Positions 12,696-26,373 of a DNA stretch of 64,000 nucleotides are shown one piece after another. The DNA lies in NCBI GenBank assembly GCA_036417435.1, contig CM070912.1:22556055-22620054 (forward strand), in the 5' to 3' direction. Under the pieces are notes generated by a model that was not told the origin of the DNA, did not search any database, and saw only the letters and a program-made list of their open reading frames with translations. The translations under genes and the position numbers were made by a program. The stretch's first letter is position 1. Each line of letters opens with the position of its first letter. This DNA is from Inia geoffrensis. Taxonomy: Eukaryota; Chordata; Mammalia; Artiodactyla; Iniidae.

Positions 12696-15389
12696 GTAAA
12701 GAGGCACCCATGCTGGGGGGTGAGAACAGGATCGACCTCTTGCTCCTAGTAGGTTGAGGGGCACAGAACTAAGAATGGCTTCTGGCTAAGCCTACAAGTG
12801 TCATGAAAAGCTTATGTTTTGGGCTTCAATTCTCAGCCTGGACACTTCCTCAATTCTCTGAGCCCCAGTGGTTTTATCCGTGAAATCGGGATAATCTCAT
12901 TTAAGAAACAAGACAGCAGGTGAAAGTGTCTGGTGCACAGTCAGGTAACTGTGACCAAGTGTCAAGTTCTAATCACAGGTCAGCAAGTTGATGCTGGTCT
13001 GGATTCTCACCTTCAACTCCTGGAACTGTGAGTCTAACTAGAATTCATCTCATCACACTTGGGCTTGACTTCAGGCTACACCGAGGGGGAGAGTACAGGC
13101 AACCTGACTGCACACGAACATCTGACCATGTAACAAAATCATGTTATCTATCTTCCTATGAGGATGGCAAGTACATCTGGAGTCTTCCCTATCAACTACC
13201 TACTTGAGCATGTGGCTTTAGGGTGTGTCCAGAGAAACCTGTCCCTGTGGTCTCTGCAGAAAAATGCACATTCTCAGTTTGTCTTTTACCAAGAGACAGA
13301 CCAAGAGAGGAGCAGTGGTGACACTAGGAGTTGGGGTAGACAGCGGGTGGTGTTCCAGCTACTAAGTCCCAGCTGGTAATGTCCACATTGTGAAAACCCA
13401 CTGAACACTGTCTTTGTACAGAAGAAAGAATTCACCTAAGATAGAGTCAGAGAGTTGATGTATTTTTAATTTCCCATGAACATACATTCATATGTTAGTA
13501 TTCAAAGCTTACATGCCTTTCATAGGGACTTTTTTCCTACCTCCATCTTTTTCCTTTTTCTGAATTTCCATAATAACTCCAAGGAAAATAGAGCCCTCAG
13601 TTATGGAGAGCCTTTTTTTTAATGTGCCATATCAAGCACTTTGCACTTATTATTCTGATTAGATGGATACTTTAATTATCCCCATTTTCCAGCTGAGGAA
13701 ACTGAGGTTCCAAGGGGTCAAATAACCTTCAGAATTCACATACCTAATAAGTGAAGGAGGAGGATTTGGGTCCAGGCTGTCTGATTCTATAATCCACTGT
13801 TTAACCTGGTCTCACAATCTGATGGTGTCCAAACATCTCTGCCTTCAGACTACAAACTGACTTTCATCACTGCCCAGACCAAAACTCAGGTTAGACCTTT
13901 TGAATCATGAGAAATGGCTGGAGAGGCCATTGTTTTTCTTCTGCATTTATCTTCATAAAGTCCTTATTAGTTCACACATCAACCCCTGGAGATTATCACC
14001 ATGTAAATATTTGCCCAGGGAATGCCGCATCTTTGTTGGGTCGTTGTCAATTCCTCCATATCTCCAAACCTCTCCTACCCTCAGCTCTCCACCCCATTTA
14101 CATTCATTCCCACAACAGTTCTGATCTGTCTGTTTCTACTTTTCCAATTGCCTCGATCATGATCAGTGTCTCTCTAGTGACGTAAGGTGTCTGACACCTA
14201 GCAATCCCTCAGTACACCTTTGTGGAATACATTAATTTTGAAACTTGCCTTATGAGCACTGTATGCATTGATGTTGCTCCCATGGAAGACCTTCTAGAGG
14301 GCCTGCCACCATAGTCCACTCTGGCTTTCTGGGTCTCCCCTTACAACTTAACAAGCATCATTCAGAAACTGATCCGTAGCCTAATCAACAACACAACCCA
14401 AACCATAACAAATAGAATTTATTTTGACTCAATTTTCAACACATTTTACTTATTAAAAATGTTAAGTTAGAAATCCAACATTTTAATGTAAGTTTTTTTA
14501 GCATAAGCCAGGCAACATACATCCAGGGGTGGAAAATATAGTCACTCATTCAGGCCACCAATTTACAACCCCTGACTGTCCTTGGGAATTAAACCCTATA
14601 TTACTCTAGGCTCCAAGGATACTACACTCCACCTGATTCATGGAGCAGCCTCCCAAATCTATTCATGAGAGGTCACATTCATGTCCAAAATCATTCATTC
14701 TGTCTCTTTGATACTGCCTTCATTCATTCAGTTAGGATTTAATGAGTACCTAACATGTGCCAAACACTATTCTAGATAAGATAGGGATAGAAAAGTAAGC
14801 AACGTGCAGCGCTTCATCTTTCCTCGTTTGATAGTGTGATTCTCCACTTCATGTCTCAGGAGAGATGAGTACAGCATCTGTGACATTGACTTCTGTTTGT
14901 TTGGGCAAAAATGTTGACAGGAGCAAATTCTTCTTACCACCTTCTGATGTGATTTAGTAATAAATATTGCTCAATAAGTGTAGTGTCTGATATGTGTATT
15001 GTCGCACCAGCTTTTTTTTTTTTACTTCCATTTATATGGAATACTTTTTTCCATCCCCCGACTTTTTCAGTCTGTGTGTGACTTTAGATCTGAAGTGAGC
15101 CTCTTGTAGGCAGGATATAATGGGTCTTGTTTTTTTTTTTATCCATTTAGCTACTCTATGTCTTTAGATTGGAATACTAATCCATTTATATTTAAAGTAA
15201 TTATTGATAAGTATGTAGTTATTGCCATTTTGTTGTTTTCTGATTGTTTTTGTAGATCCTTTTTTGTTCCTTTCTTCTTTTTTTCCTCTCTTCCCTTGTG
15301 ATTTGATGAGCATGTTTAGTATTATGCTTGAATTTCTTTCACTTTTCTGTGTGTGTACCTATTATAGGTTTTTGGTTTGTGGTTATCAT

Positions 15390-15446
<57 letters not shown>

Positions 15447-18400
15447 TTTTTAAGTTGATGATCTCTTAAGGTAAAATGCATTCTAACCACCCTATATTTC
15501 TACTGTTCCTCCCCACGTTTGTTGTTTTTGATGACATATTTTACATATTTTTCTTTTGCATATCCATTAACTACTTATTGTAGGTATAGATGATTTTATT
15601 ACTTTTGCTTTTTAACAGTCCTACATAAGTGGTTCCTTATCTTGGAGAAGTGGCCTAATGTAGGAGATGTCCTATGGACCCAGCAGCACACTCCCCTCTG
15701 GTCACCAGAGTTATATGCTCTAGGGTTGAATGCTCTATGGTTCCCCCCTCTATGGGCTATGTGGGCCCTTCTGTTGTGGCATGGCCAACTACCGTGGGTG
15801 CACTGGTAGTCAAGGCTGGCCCCCAGACTGGTTGGCTGAAATTTCCTGTCTCATGTAGTGGTTGCCAGCCTGTAGCCAGGGATGGTCCCTGATGTGGCTG
15901 GCCATGTGGCCTGGGATGTTCCAGGGCTGATCTTGGCTCACTGATGGGTGAAGCTGGATCCTGAGATAGCTGGCCATGGGGTTAGGGCACCTGGAGCTGG
16001 GGTTGGCCCACCGGTGATTGGGGTCATCTTCAGATTTAATTTAACCCTGAGATTCCTTATTATTCCTTCTTTAGATTCTAGAGTTGTTGTTTACTTATTT
16101 ATTTATTCAATACATATTTAACAAACATTTACTATATACCAGGTACTCTTCTAAGTGCTTTGATAAAGAATTTAAAAGTTATCACTGGGCTTCCCTGGTG
16201 ACGCAGTGGTTGAGAGTCCGCCTGCCGATGCAGGGGACACGGGTTGGTGCGCCGGTCTGGGAAGATCCCACATGCCGCGGAGCGGCTGGGCCCGTGAGCC
16301 ATGGCCGCTAAGCCTGCGTGTCCGGAGCCTGTCCTCCGCAACAGGAGAGGCCACAGCAGTGAGAGGCCCGCGTACAGCAAAAAAAAAAAAAAAAAGTTAT
16401 CACTACTTTTTTGTTGTTGTTTTATTGAGATATAATTGAAATATAATTATCACTGTTTTCCTAAAAAAAACAAAACCCAGCAGTTTTTCAGGTCAAACCC
16501 TTAACACACTAGCATTCATATTGAAATATTTAGACATAAAATTAGGGGTTTTCATTGCAGAAAAGCTTTTGGTAATGGATTTAATTTTTTTTTAATAGAT
16601 AAGAGGTTTTAAGATTTCTATTCATCAACTTTGGAAAGTTAACATTTTTTAACAATTTGTTTATTTCATTCAAAATGTCATAAAGTTATTTTTGACATAA
16701 AGGTATTAATATTTTCATTATTTCTATTTTAATGTCTATAAGATTTATAACAATGTATACTTTTTTATTCTTGATATTTTTAATATGTTTATTCTCTTTT
16801 TTTTCTTGATAAGTCTTCCTAAGAGTTAACCAATTTTATAAATCTTTTCAAAACCAGTTTTGGTTTTACTGATATTCTCTCTTGTGTATTTGCTTTCCAT
16901 TCCATTGATGCCTACTGCTATCTTTATTATTTCTTTCCTTGTACATTCCTTTGACTTAATTTGGTATTCTTTTTATAGCTTCTTGAGATGGAAGCTTATG
17001 TCCTTACTTTTAAGCCTTCCTTCTTTTCCAATATCTGTATTAAAAGTATAAATTTCCCACTAAGCACTCCTCTTAGGTACATTATACAAATTTTGATGTG
17101 TCATATTTTATTATCGTTAAGTTCAAAATATTTTTTATTTGCCTTTTGATTCTTCTCTGGCCCGTAGATTACATAGGAATGTATCGGTTAGTGTCCTGAT
17201 AGTTGAGGTGGGTTTCTCATTGTCTTCCTGTTAATGATTTCTAGCTTAATTCTATTGTGGTCAAAAAGTATACTCTGACTTTTGAAATTTCTGGAGGTTA
17301 GTAAACATTCCAAATGCAATGGAAGAGAATGTGAGTTATATCATTGTTGGGGAAAGTGTTTTATCTATGTCAATTAGGATTTAAATCCTATGAAATCTAT
17401 CATATTCTATCATTAATTTACAGAAATTATAGAAATTCTACTTGTATTTCATTTTAATGAAAAATGAAGCAAGCCCTTTTTATAGGCAATAAATTCTTAC
17501 ATGTTTTAACATTCAAAAAGAATCATCTCATTCATCAATCACATTATTAATTGATCTACTTTCCCATTTTCCTTCTTTGAAGTATATTTTAGTTAGAGAT
17601 TAACAAGGAGTAGCTATGTAAGTTTTTGTTTATTTAAATCAACTGTTTTGATCTATAATTTACCTAGAGTACAATTCACACATTTTATGTGAAAGTTTAA
17701 TAAGTTTTAGAACATTTCTACCACCTCAAAAATTTCCTTTTGTCCTTTCCTAGTCAATACTCCCCCATCCCCACCCTGAGCCCCAGGTAGACACTAATTT
17801 GCTGTCACTAGCCATTATATTTCTCTTTCCTAGGGTTTCATAGAAATGGAATAATATAAGATGCACTCTTTTGTGTCTGGATTCTTTTACTCAGCATGTT
17901 TTTGAGATTCATTCATACTGTCTTGTGTATTACTTCTTCATTCCTTTTTATTGCTGACTTAGTGTTTTATTTTATAGATCTATTTCTCAATTTTCCTTTG
18001 GCTTCAAACCTCACTGCATAAATCTTTAAATCTCATATCCAGTTTAAAGGTTGTGTTTTATCTTCTTGAAAACATGCTAATCTTAATATCACATTATCAG
18101 ATTAATTCTGAGCCCCCCAAACCATAAATCCTTAAGCAATATCTTCTTCAAGTTGCAAGAGTTAAGAGTCTAAACTTTTGTCTGAATTATAACAGTTGTT
18201 TTTACCTTGATACGCCAAACTTTCTATCATTTTGTAAACTCATACAGAAATATTATATAATCTGTACCCCTTATATAGACAGTGCACAACTAGTCATTTA
18301 TACTTGCTAACATTCCTTAATCTGTTGTAGAATATTTTTTTTCATAGCACTGATTTTTCCATAGATATGAATATATGTATATACATATATCTGTGTGTGT

Positions 18401-21400
18401 GTGTATGTATGTATATATGTATATAAGTCTTATCTCAGGTGAGACACACTCTTTTGTTCCAATCATATGAGGCAAAGATGGTAGGATCATGTTTGCACAT
18501 ATGTGGGAAATAATTTCTGGAAGATTATACACCAAACAGTTATCAGTGTTGACCTTCAGGAAGTGACAATGTGTTGAGAAATTTGAAGAAATTTTTCTGT
18601 TCATAAGAAATTTTTCTGTTAGTAAGATTGTGCGTTGCCTGAACTTTTACTCTGAACATGCTTTGTTTGGGGAATTAAAAAAAACTTTAAAAAATCGTTT
18701 TACTTGGGGAATATAAAAGACTTGATTTAAACAAGAAAATGAAAATTGTCCATAAACATTTAAAACGTTTTACATACATGTGTATATGTATGTCTTGTTC
18801 ACCATTGTATCCTTTTGGTCTAAGAACAGTACCTAAGAAATAATGAGAACTTAGCAAATATATATTGAATGAATGAATGGATACTATTATATAAGTTTGG
18901 ATTTAATGTAAATATGGTTTTCCTTTTCTAAATTGATGTTGTATTATAATATATTTATTGCAAAAATATTCTGAAAGTTTTTTTGATTGGTTTTATCATA
19001 TTCCATCACATGGAAGCAACAATTCTGTCAACAGCATATAGTTGAATTCTGGGTTTTTTATCCATTTTGCCAATCTAGTTCTTTTGATTGGGGAATTTCA
19101 TTCACTTACATTTAAAGTAATTACTGATAAGGATGACTTACTATTGCCATATTGTTAATTGATTCCTTGGTGTCACAGCTTTTGTGTCCCTCAGTTCATC
19201 CCTTACTGCCTTCCTCTGTGTTTAGTTGAGTTTTTCTAGTGATATGTTTTGATTTTCTTTTCATTTCCTTTTGGAAATATTCTGTAGATAATTTCTTTGT
19301 GATTACCGTGGGGATTACATATAACATTCCAAATTATAACACTTCATTTGAAACTAATAACAACATAACTTCATTCACATACAAAACCCTACTGTTTTCC
19401 AGTTCCCTTGCACCTTCCTGTATTATGTTATTGATTTCACAAACTATATCTTTACATATTGGCTACCCATTAACATAGATTTATAATTTTTTTTATGCTT
19501 TTGTGGTTTCCATACAGGGAAAGAATAAAAAGTGAAGTTATGAACCAAAATTATAACAATACTGTTTTTATATTTGTCTTTTTATCTATCTTTATTAAAG
19601 AACATTATACTTTTATATTTAAGTTACTCTCTAATGTCCTTTCATTTCAACTTAACTCCTTTTAGCATTTCTTGTAGGGAAAGTCTAAGCATAATGAACT
19701 CCCTCAGTGTTGTTTTTTTTTTAATCTGAGAATGTCCTAATTTCTCCCTCATTTTTAAGAAACTATTTAATTTATATTGGAGTATAGCTGATTAACAATG
19801 TTGTGATAGTTTCATGTGCACAGTGAAGCAACTCAGCCATACATATTCTCCCTCATTTTTGACGGACAATTTTGCTAGATACAGAATTTTTGGTTGACAG
19901 GTTTTTTTTTCTTTATCACTTTAAACATATAACCTCACTGCCTTCTGGTCTTCAATCCACTGGTAATCTTATTAAGAATTTCACCTGATGAGTCAGTTTT
20001 CTCTTGCTGCTTTTAAGATGCTCTCTTTGTCTTTGTCGTCTGTAGCTTGATTGTAATGTCTCTCTGTGGGCGTCTGGGTTTTCCTACTTGGAGTTCATTG
20101 AGCCTCTTGTATTTGCCTCTCCATGCCTTTCCTCAAATTTGAGAAGGTTTTAGCCATTATTACTTCAGATAAATTCTATGCTCCATTTTCTCTCTTTTTT
20201 CTCCTTCTGATAGTCCCATAATGTGTATATTGGTCTATTTGATTGTGCCCCATAAGTTTCTTAGGCTCTGTTCATTTTTCTTCTTGTATTTTCCTTTTTG
20301 CTCTTCTGACTCAATAATTTTAGATGACTTGTCTTCAAGTGTACTGATTCTTTCTTCTGCCTACTGAAGTCTGCTGTTGAGTCCCTTTGTGAAGTTTTCA
20401 GTTCAGTTATTGTATTTCTCAGCTCCAAAATTTCTGTTTGGTTCTTTTTATAATTTGTATCTCTTTGTTGATATTCTCATTTTGTGCATATATTATTTTC
20501 CTGATTTGCTTTAGTTCTTTGTGTTTTCCTTTAGCTCTTTCAGTGCATTTAAGGCAGTCATTTAAAAATCTTTGTCTAGTAACTGCAGCCTATGTCTCTT
20601 TAGGGTTGGTTTCTGGAGATTCATGCTGTTAACGTTGAATAGGCTGCTTCTCTTTTTCTTTGTAGATCTTGTGATCTGTTGTTAAAAATTGCATATTTAA
20701 AAAAATAGCCTCCCCTCTCAGTCTTTGCAGCCTGGCTCCATGCAGGGAAAGACCTTCAATAATCTGCTCAGTACGAAAACTTAAGGTCTTCTCTGGCATG
20801 TGTCTTTCCTGGTCCTGTCCACGTGTGTGTGTGTGTTTTCTAGTTTTGGCCGCTCTTTAACATTTTAACTTTCTTAAAAGTCTGCTTCTTCTGGGGGACT
20901 ATTCTTTCTTTGTCTGTAGTCTCTAATCCCTAGGTAACCACAGGTCTACAGTTTCCACACACTGTGACATCTGCCACTGTTTTCAGATACCTCCAATATG
21001 CCATCATACCCATCTGAGCTCCAAGTCAGTCAAGACAGAAACCAGTGCCTAAGGCCGCCTGCAGACAAGCTAGAACGTTGCACACAAGTTTCAGTAGTTT
21101 TCATCTATCCTAGGGGAGGAGCTGGGAATTGGGTGGCTTCCCCTGACTACACTGTACTGCATCAGAGAGCCGGTGGTGCAAGAATAAGCAAAATCACCAC
21201 AAAATTTCTTACCATTTTGGTTATGACATTTTATTGTTTGGGCATTTGTTGGTTGCTGTGGATTTGTGACTCTTTGCTAAATTCCTACAAAGCCATCTTA
21301 GTCTATTGTTGATTACTTGATGTTTTTGTGAGGGGAAAAAGGCCCTGGAGCTTCCAAGACTGACTTCTTGCACCTCTTGAGGTACCTTAATTTAAAAAAT

Positions 21401-22304
21401 AATTTCCCCAAATATTTAGGTATTAAATTATTTTCTTTTATTTTGTTGTAATAATAATAACAGTAATTTTATTGAACACCTACTATATGCCAGATACTGT
21501 TATACAAACTTGACCTTTTAAAATAATTAATTTGAACTTTACTACATTCTTGGTAGTATTATTGCACCCTTTTCATAGGTGAGAAAACTGAGGCACAGAG
21601 GGTAACCTGTCCATGTGGAACTAAGACAGATACATGGGGAATAAAATTGTAAGTCTTCAGTAAGTAACATGAAGGCTCTTCATGGTTTTATGTGACTTAA
21701 GACGAGGGGGTTACAGTAGACCAGAAGAAGTTGGCTGGATCACACCTCCCCCCAACTTCTCTTGGCGCTATAAATGCTTTAAAATGGGATCTCAGACCTT
21801 GAGCTACACTCACAGTGGAATGCGACTGTGGTAGTGGATTGGCCACATTAGTGCCCCTTTCCTTTGAAGCAGGAAATAACATGTAGCATATGATCCTAAC
21901 CAGGAAGGCAAGAGGGGTCCAAACCCAGCCCTGTGGTGGGTGAATAATCAAGGGGATGAAGTGAAATGGAGTTTCAGAGAGATGACAGACTTAACCCGTC
22001 GTGCAGCCAACGTCTTCACACAGACCTGTGGCCTCCAGGAGGGAGACCATCTAGCCTTGATTCTGCCTCGAGTGCCTGAGTGGTGGCTGGTGATCGTGGC
22101 CTGCATGCGAACAGGTCAGTGACCCAAGCAGACCTTTGGGCTCACCTAGAGCCAGTTTGTCCTGAAATATTAGGTGCTTTCTCTTCCCCCCAATTTTTCT
22201 TCTTCACAGTCTTTCTTTTTCTCAGACTCACTCAAATATTATTTTACTCCTTCTCATCCACTCTCTCCCTCATACTCACACCCTCTCAAACACAATGTCA
22301 TAAT

Positions 22305-22338
<34 letters not shown>

Positions 22339-25300
22339 TTTGTCTTACACGGTCTCAGACATTCTTGCTTCTTTATAAGATTCATCAGTTGTTAACGTTT
22401 TGCCATATTCGAGCCCTCTCTCCCAGTGAGTCATTTAAGAATCAGTTGCAGACACTATGACACCCATAAACACCAGATAAACACTGCAGCATGCATCTGT
22501 TAAGATCCAAGACATTTCCTTCACATAACCACAGTAGAGTTATCACACAAGAAGTTTAACACTGATGCAATAGAGTTACCTGATATACATCCATCGTCAA
22601 AATTCCTCTATTGTCCCAATAATGTCCGTTATAGCATTTATTTGGTTTAAATCAAAAATCCAATGCATTACATTTAGTTGTTATATCTCCCCCGTCTCCT
22701 TTAATCTAGAATGTTTCTCTACGTTCTATACTGTCTACATGACGATGCCAATTTTGAAGCATCTAAGCCAGTTGTTTTGCAGAAGGTCCATCAGAATTTG
22801 TATTTCTGAGTCCTTCTTCATGATTATCTTCAGGTTAGACATTTTTAGCCCAGGTACTAGAAGGGCAATATTATGTCTTCCTTGGTACATCACATTGGGG
22901 ATATATAAAGTTGGTTTGCCCTAATATCATTGATATTGTTTTATCACTTTAGAAAGGTAGTATCCACCTTTGTAAAGGTACCTTTTCCTTTTGTAGTTAA
23001 TAAGTAATCTGTCATATAATATTGATGGGACTGTGTGAATATCCTGTTCCCCAACTGTCTTTCACTTTATGGTTTGAGAATCCACTGATGATTCTTGACT
23101 GAATTGAATGTTTTAATGGTGGTCTTTTATTAGGATTTTCTATATATGTCATTCCCTCTACATTTATCACTTGGCATTCTTCTATAGAGGTTTTCATTTC
23201 CCTTTTAATTGCTTATCTATGCATTAATCTATGTAATCAGTACGGGACTCATGGATTCTTTTTCGAATCACTTCAGTTGTTCTATAATGCATGCTCATAC
23301 AACAATATGTCGTGCTGTTGGTCACATATTCTCTGTCTCATGTTTTCTCACAAATAGTTGATTAATTCATCAAGATCAAGAATTAACAGCAGTGGCTGAG
23401 GGAGTATAGAGAAGCCATGCCATCTGTATAGTGAAGAGATGGTCCATGAGAAACCCAAGACATGACTTGAGACCTCTGGGATAAGAAGAATTAAAGAGGA
23501 GTAGAAGCAAAGGACGGAAATTCCAAGGATGGTCATAGCACATGGAAATGCTTAGAGTTAGGAGTAGCCTATACGAAGAATGGTCATCTTGAAGTAGAGA
23601 ATAGAGTTGTGCGAGAGAAAAATGGAGAGTGAGCAGTGCCCTCCAAGTCAGGATGGGGAGTGTGGTGTTTTCCTGGAGACAGGGTCCAGGTGTTAGTGGG
23701 GAGAAGAAATGTGGAGGGGAAAAAGTCAGTGCTCTGTGGAACTAAGCAGGCTAGTAATACGGAAGGTGGGTAGTAGGAAGATTCAGGACAGGGCATCTGG
23801 TGGAGAGATTAGAATGCAATAGGGGCACACAAAGACTTGAGCTCATTGTTGGTGATGGAAGATGGAAGGGAAAGTAGAAAAGTTCAAAGGACCTTGTAGT
23901 TAACTTTGGGTATGACAAAGGAAAGAGAGGAAATTCAAGATGACACAAGGAATGATGACAACAGATGACGAGAGATTCACAATGACAGAGAAGGAAGTGA
24001 GAGGAGAAAAATGGGGGCAGGGAGGCAGAGTCAGGGACACTGTCCTACTTGTATCTTTCCCAGGTCCTGTGTAAATTTGTATGAGGAAGGACTCACCTGT
24101 CTACTGGCTAGATCCATTTAGAGTAGAAATTATTAGGGCAGGCTTTTCAAAGTTTACTGTGCATAGAAATCCCTTGGAGATCTTGTTAAAATGCAGATTC
24201 CGATTCGGGAAGTTTGGGGTGGGGCGTGAGATTCTGTGTCTTAGGCGGTGTTGATGCCGTGGACCATACTTTGCATACCAAGAAGTTAGGGGATGTCTAT
24301 GCAGATAAACCAGGTCTGACAGCCAAGGTTGTGAGGCTGTGAAAGAGATACCAGAACAGGCAGTTTCTTTCTCATCCCTAGGGATCGTCTTCATGCCAGG
24401 GACCACCCAGATGAAGGCCAAGGACATTCTCTACCGACTACAAGTGTCTAAAGCCAAGGGCATCGTGACCACAGATACCCTTGCCCCAGAGGTGGATTCT
24501 GTCGCTTCTGAGTGTCCTGCTCTGAAAACCAAGCTCCTGGTGTCTGACCACAGCCGTAAAGGGTGGCTGGACTTCCGATCACTGATTAAGTGAGTTTCTG
24601 GTCTGATGAATGTGCTTTCTGAGGAATGGCAAGAGAAAGCCACTCACTGCCTAGTGCTGGTACAGAAGCAGCCAGTGGGAGGAAGCTCACCAGGTCTGAG
24701 CGTCTCTTCACAGCTGTGTCACTGATTTGCTGTGCAGCCTTGGGCTAGTTCCTTCTCCTCCCTTGGCTGCAATTGTTTTATGTATAAAATGAGGAAATTG
24801 AACTTCTATGGCTCTCTCACTAAAATATAATCACCCCTGTGCAAAGGAGATGTGTAACGTCAGAGGGTTATGGTGTTGCATATTCCTTGTTGGTGGGGAA
24901 TCTGAATATCATTTTTATGTAAATAATTAGCAATTAAAGAAGTTGAACAAAAGGTTAAGATGAATTTTTAAGGTGAAACTTGGTACTGAGGAAAAAATGA
25001 CAGGCAGCTTTGGGAGCTAACACTTTCCATGTCCTAGGGGGTGGGTGTCTATAGGGACACCTTGAAGGAAAAGTTAGGGAAGTGCTGAAGGTAAGAAAGA
25101 CCCCTCCACCTCCAAAACTCTGATTCTGCAAGCCTTCAGGCGTTTTTCGTATCACACACAAACCATGCTGGATTTGTTTTCTTGAAGTACTTCCACAGTT
25201 TTCAAAGCTCTTTACTTCAACCCCCAAGGGCAAATATTACAGTGAAATCACATCTTATGCTAGATTCTAAAGTCAGAGAATTAGATTAAAATAGCTTAAA

Positions 25301-26329
25301 CGAAGAATACTCATTGAAACTCGCCTAAATTGCTCAGACTCAGTGTGGTATCATTTCTCCACAAGAGCCAGGGCTCCCTCCAGCACTGGGATTACTTTCA
25401 GCCTCTCTGACTGAGTACTATAGGAAGCTTGCATTTACAATTGTAATAGGCCCAAGAAAGAGACTCTCAGCCAAGGAGAAGCTCCCCAAGAACCAAGGCA
25501 GACGGAGAGAGCTACGGATTCTGCCTTCCACCTCTACCTCATGCTAGGGCAGATGTACATATATATATTCCTTACACTGTCATTCTCTCTAGCTTTCTCT
25601 TTCCCACCCTTCAACCCCAAGTTTATGTGGTTAAATTCCCGTGAAGCTAGTCTGTGTAAAATACAAGGTTAGCAGTGTGACTAAAAGCATAGTATATGGA
25701 TCACACTGTCTGAGTTTGAATCCTGGCTGTGCAATTTGCTGGCCATATGTCTTCAGGTAAGTTACCTAACCTCTCTGAGCCTCAGTTCCCTCATCTACAA
25801 AATAGGCATAAAAGTAGTACTTGCCTGTTAGGGTTGCTCTGAAGATTGAATGAGTTCTTATTTGTAGATCATTTAGAGCATTGTCTGGAATCATTGGAAA
25901 TACTATTTCAATGTTTATCAAATTTAAAATAATACATCATATTTTCCCCACTTTTTCAAATGAAGAAATGTCAGTCCACCTATCCAAGTCACCCATAAAC
26001 TTTGTTTGGTGCCAAATACTGGGAGTTGCAAACTCCAGTTTTCAGACTTCAAGCCTCATAATTGTTTCTTTTGCTTCCCCAGAGGATGGAAAAACAGGAA
26101 TCATGACTTCGGTCCTTTTGTATTGAATCCCTTTGCAGATCAGAATCCCCAGTTCACACCTGTATTAAGTCAAAGACCCTGGACCCAATGGCCATCTTCT
26201 TCACCAGTGGGACCACAGGCTTCCCCAAGATGGCAAAGCACAGCCATGGACTTGCTTTGCGATCCTTCTTCCCTTCATGGTAGGAGAGAGGGCACCAGCT
26301 TAGAAGCTGGGCCACGGATCTGGGGTGAC

Positions 26330-26373
<44 letters not shown>

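Larger units (their letters stand above)
12696..21903 (+). other. ACSM1 intron 1 (9.2 kb), repeat-rich
   Basis: No other gene was seen. About 12.7-14.8 kb is mostly unique sequence with MIR remnants. Then come minus-strand L1 pieces (14.99-18.0 and 18.96-21.3 kb), a (TA)n tract, and a plus-strand CHR-2 SINE at 16187. The acceptor (CCTAACCAG) has a short, impure pyrimidine tract. Confidence 0.8.
22115..24381 (+). other. ACSM1 intron 2
   Basis: No gene seen. Contains a C/T-rich stretch, a (CA)n tract near 22315-22340, an old minus-strand L1-like block at about 22.5-23.3 kb, and otherwise unrecognised sequence. Confidence 0.75.

Noticed and set aside
12369..12764. 131-residue minus-strand open frame
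   Set aside because: It is antisense to ACSM1 exon 1 and has no recognisable domain.
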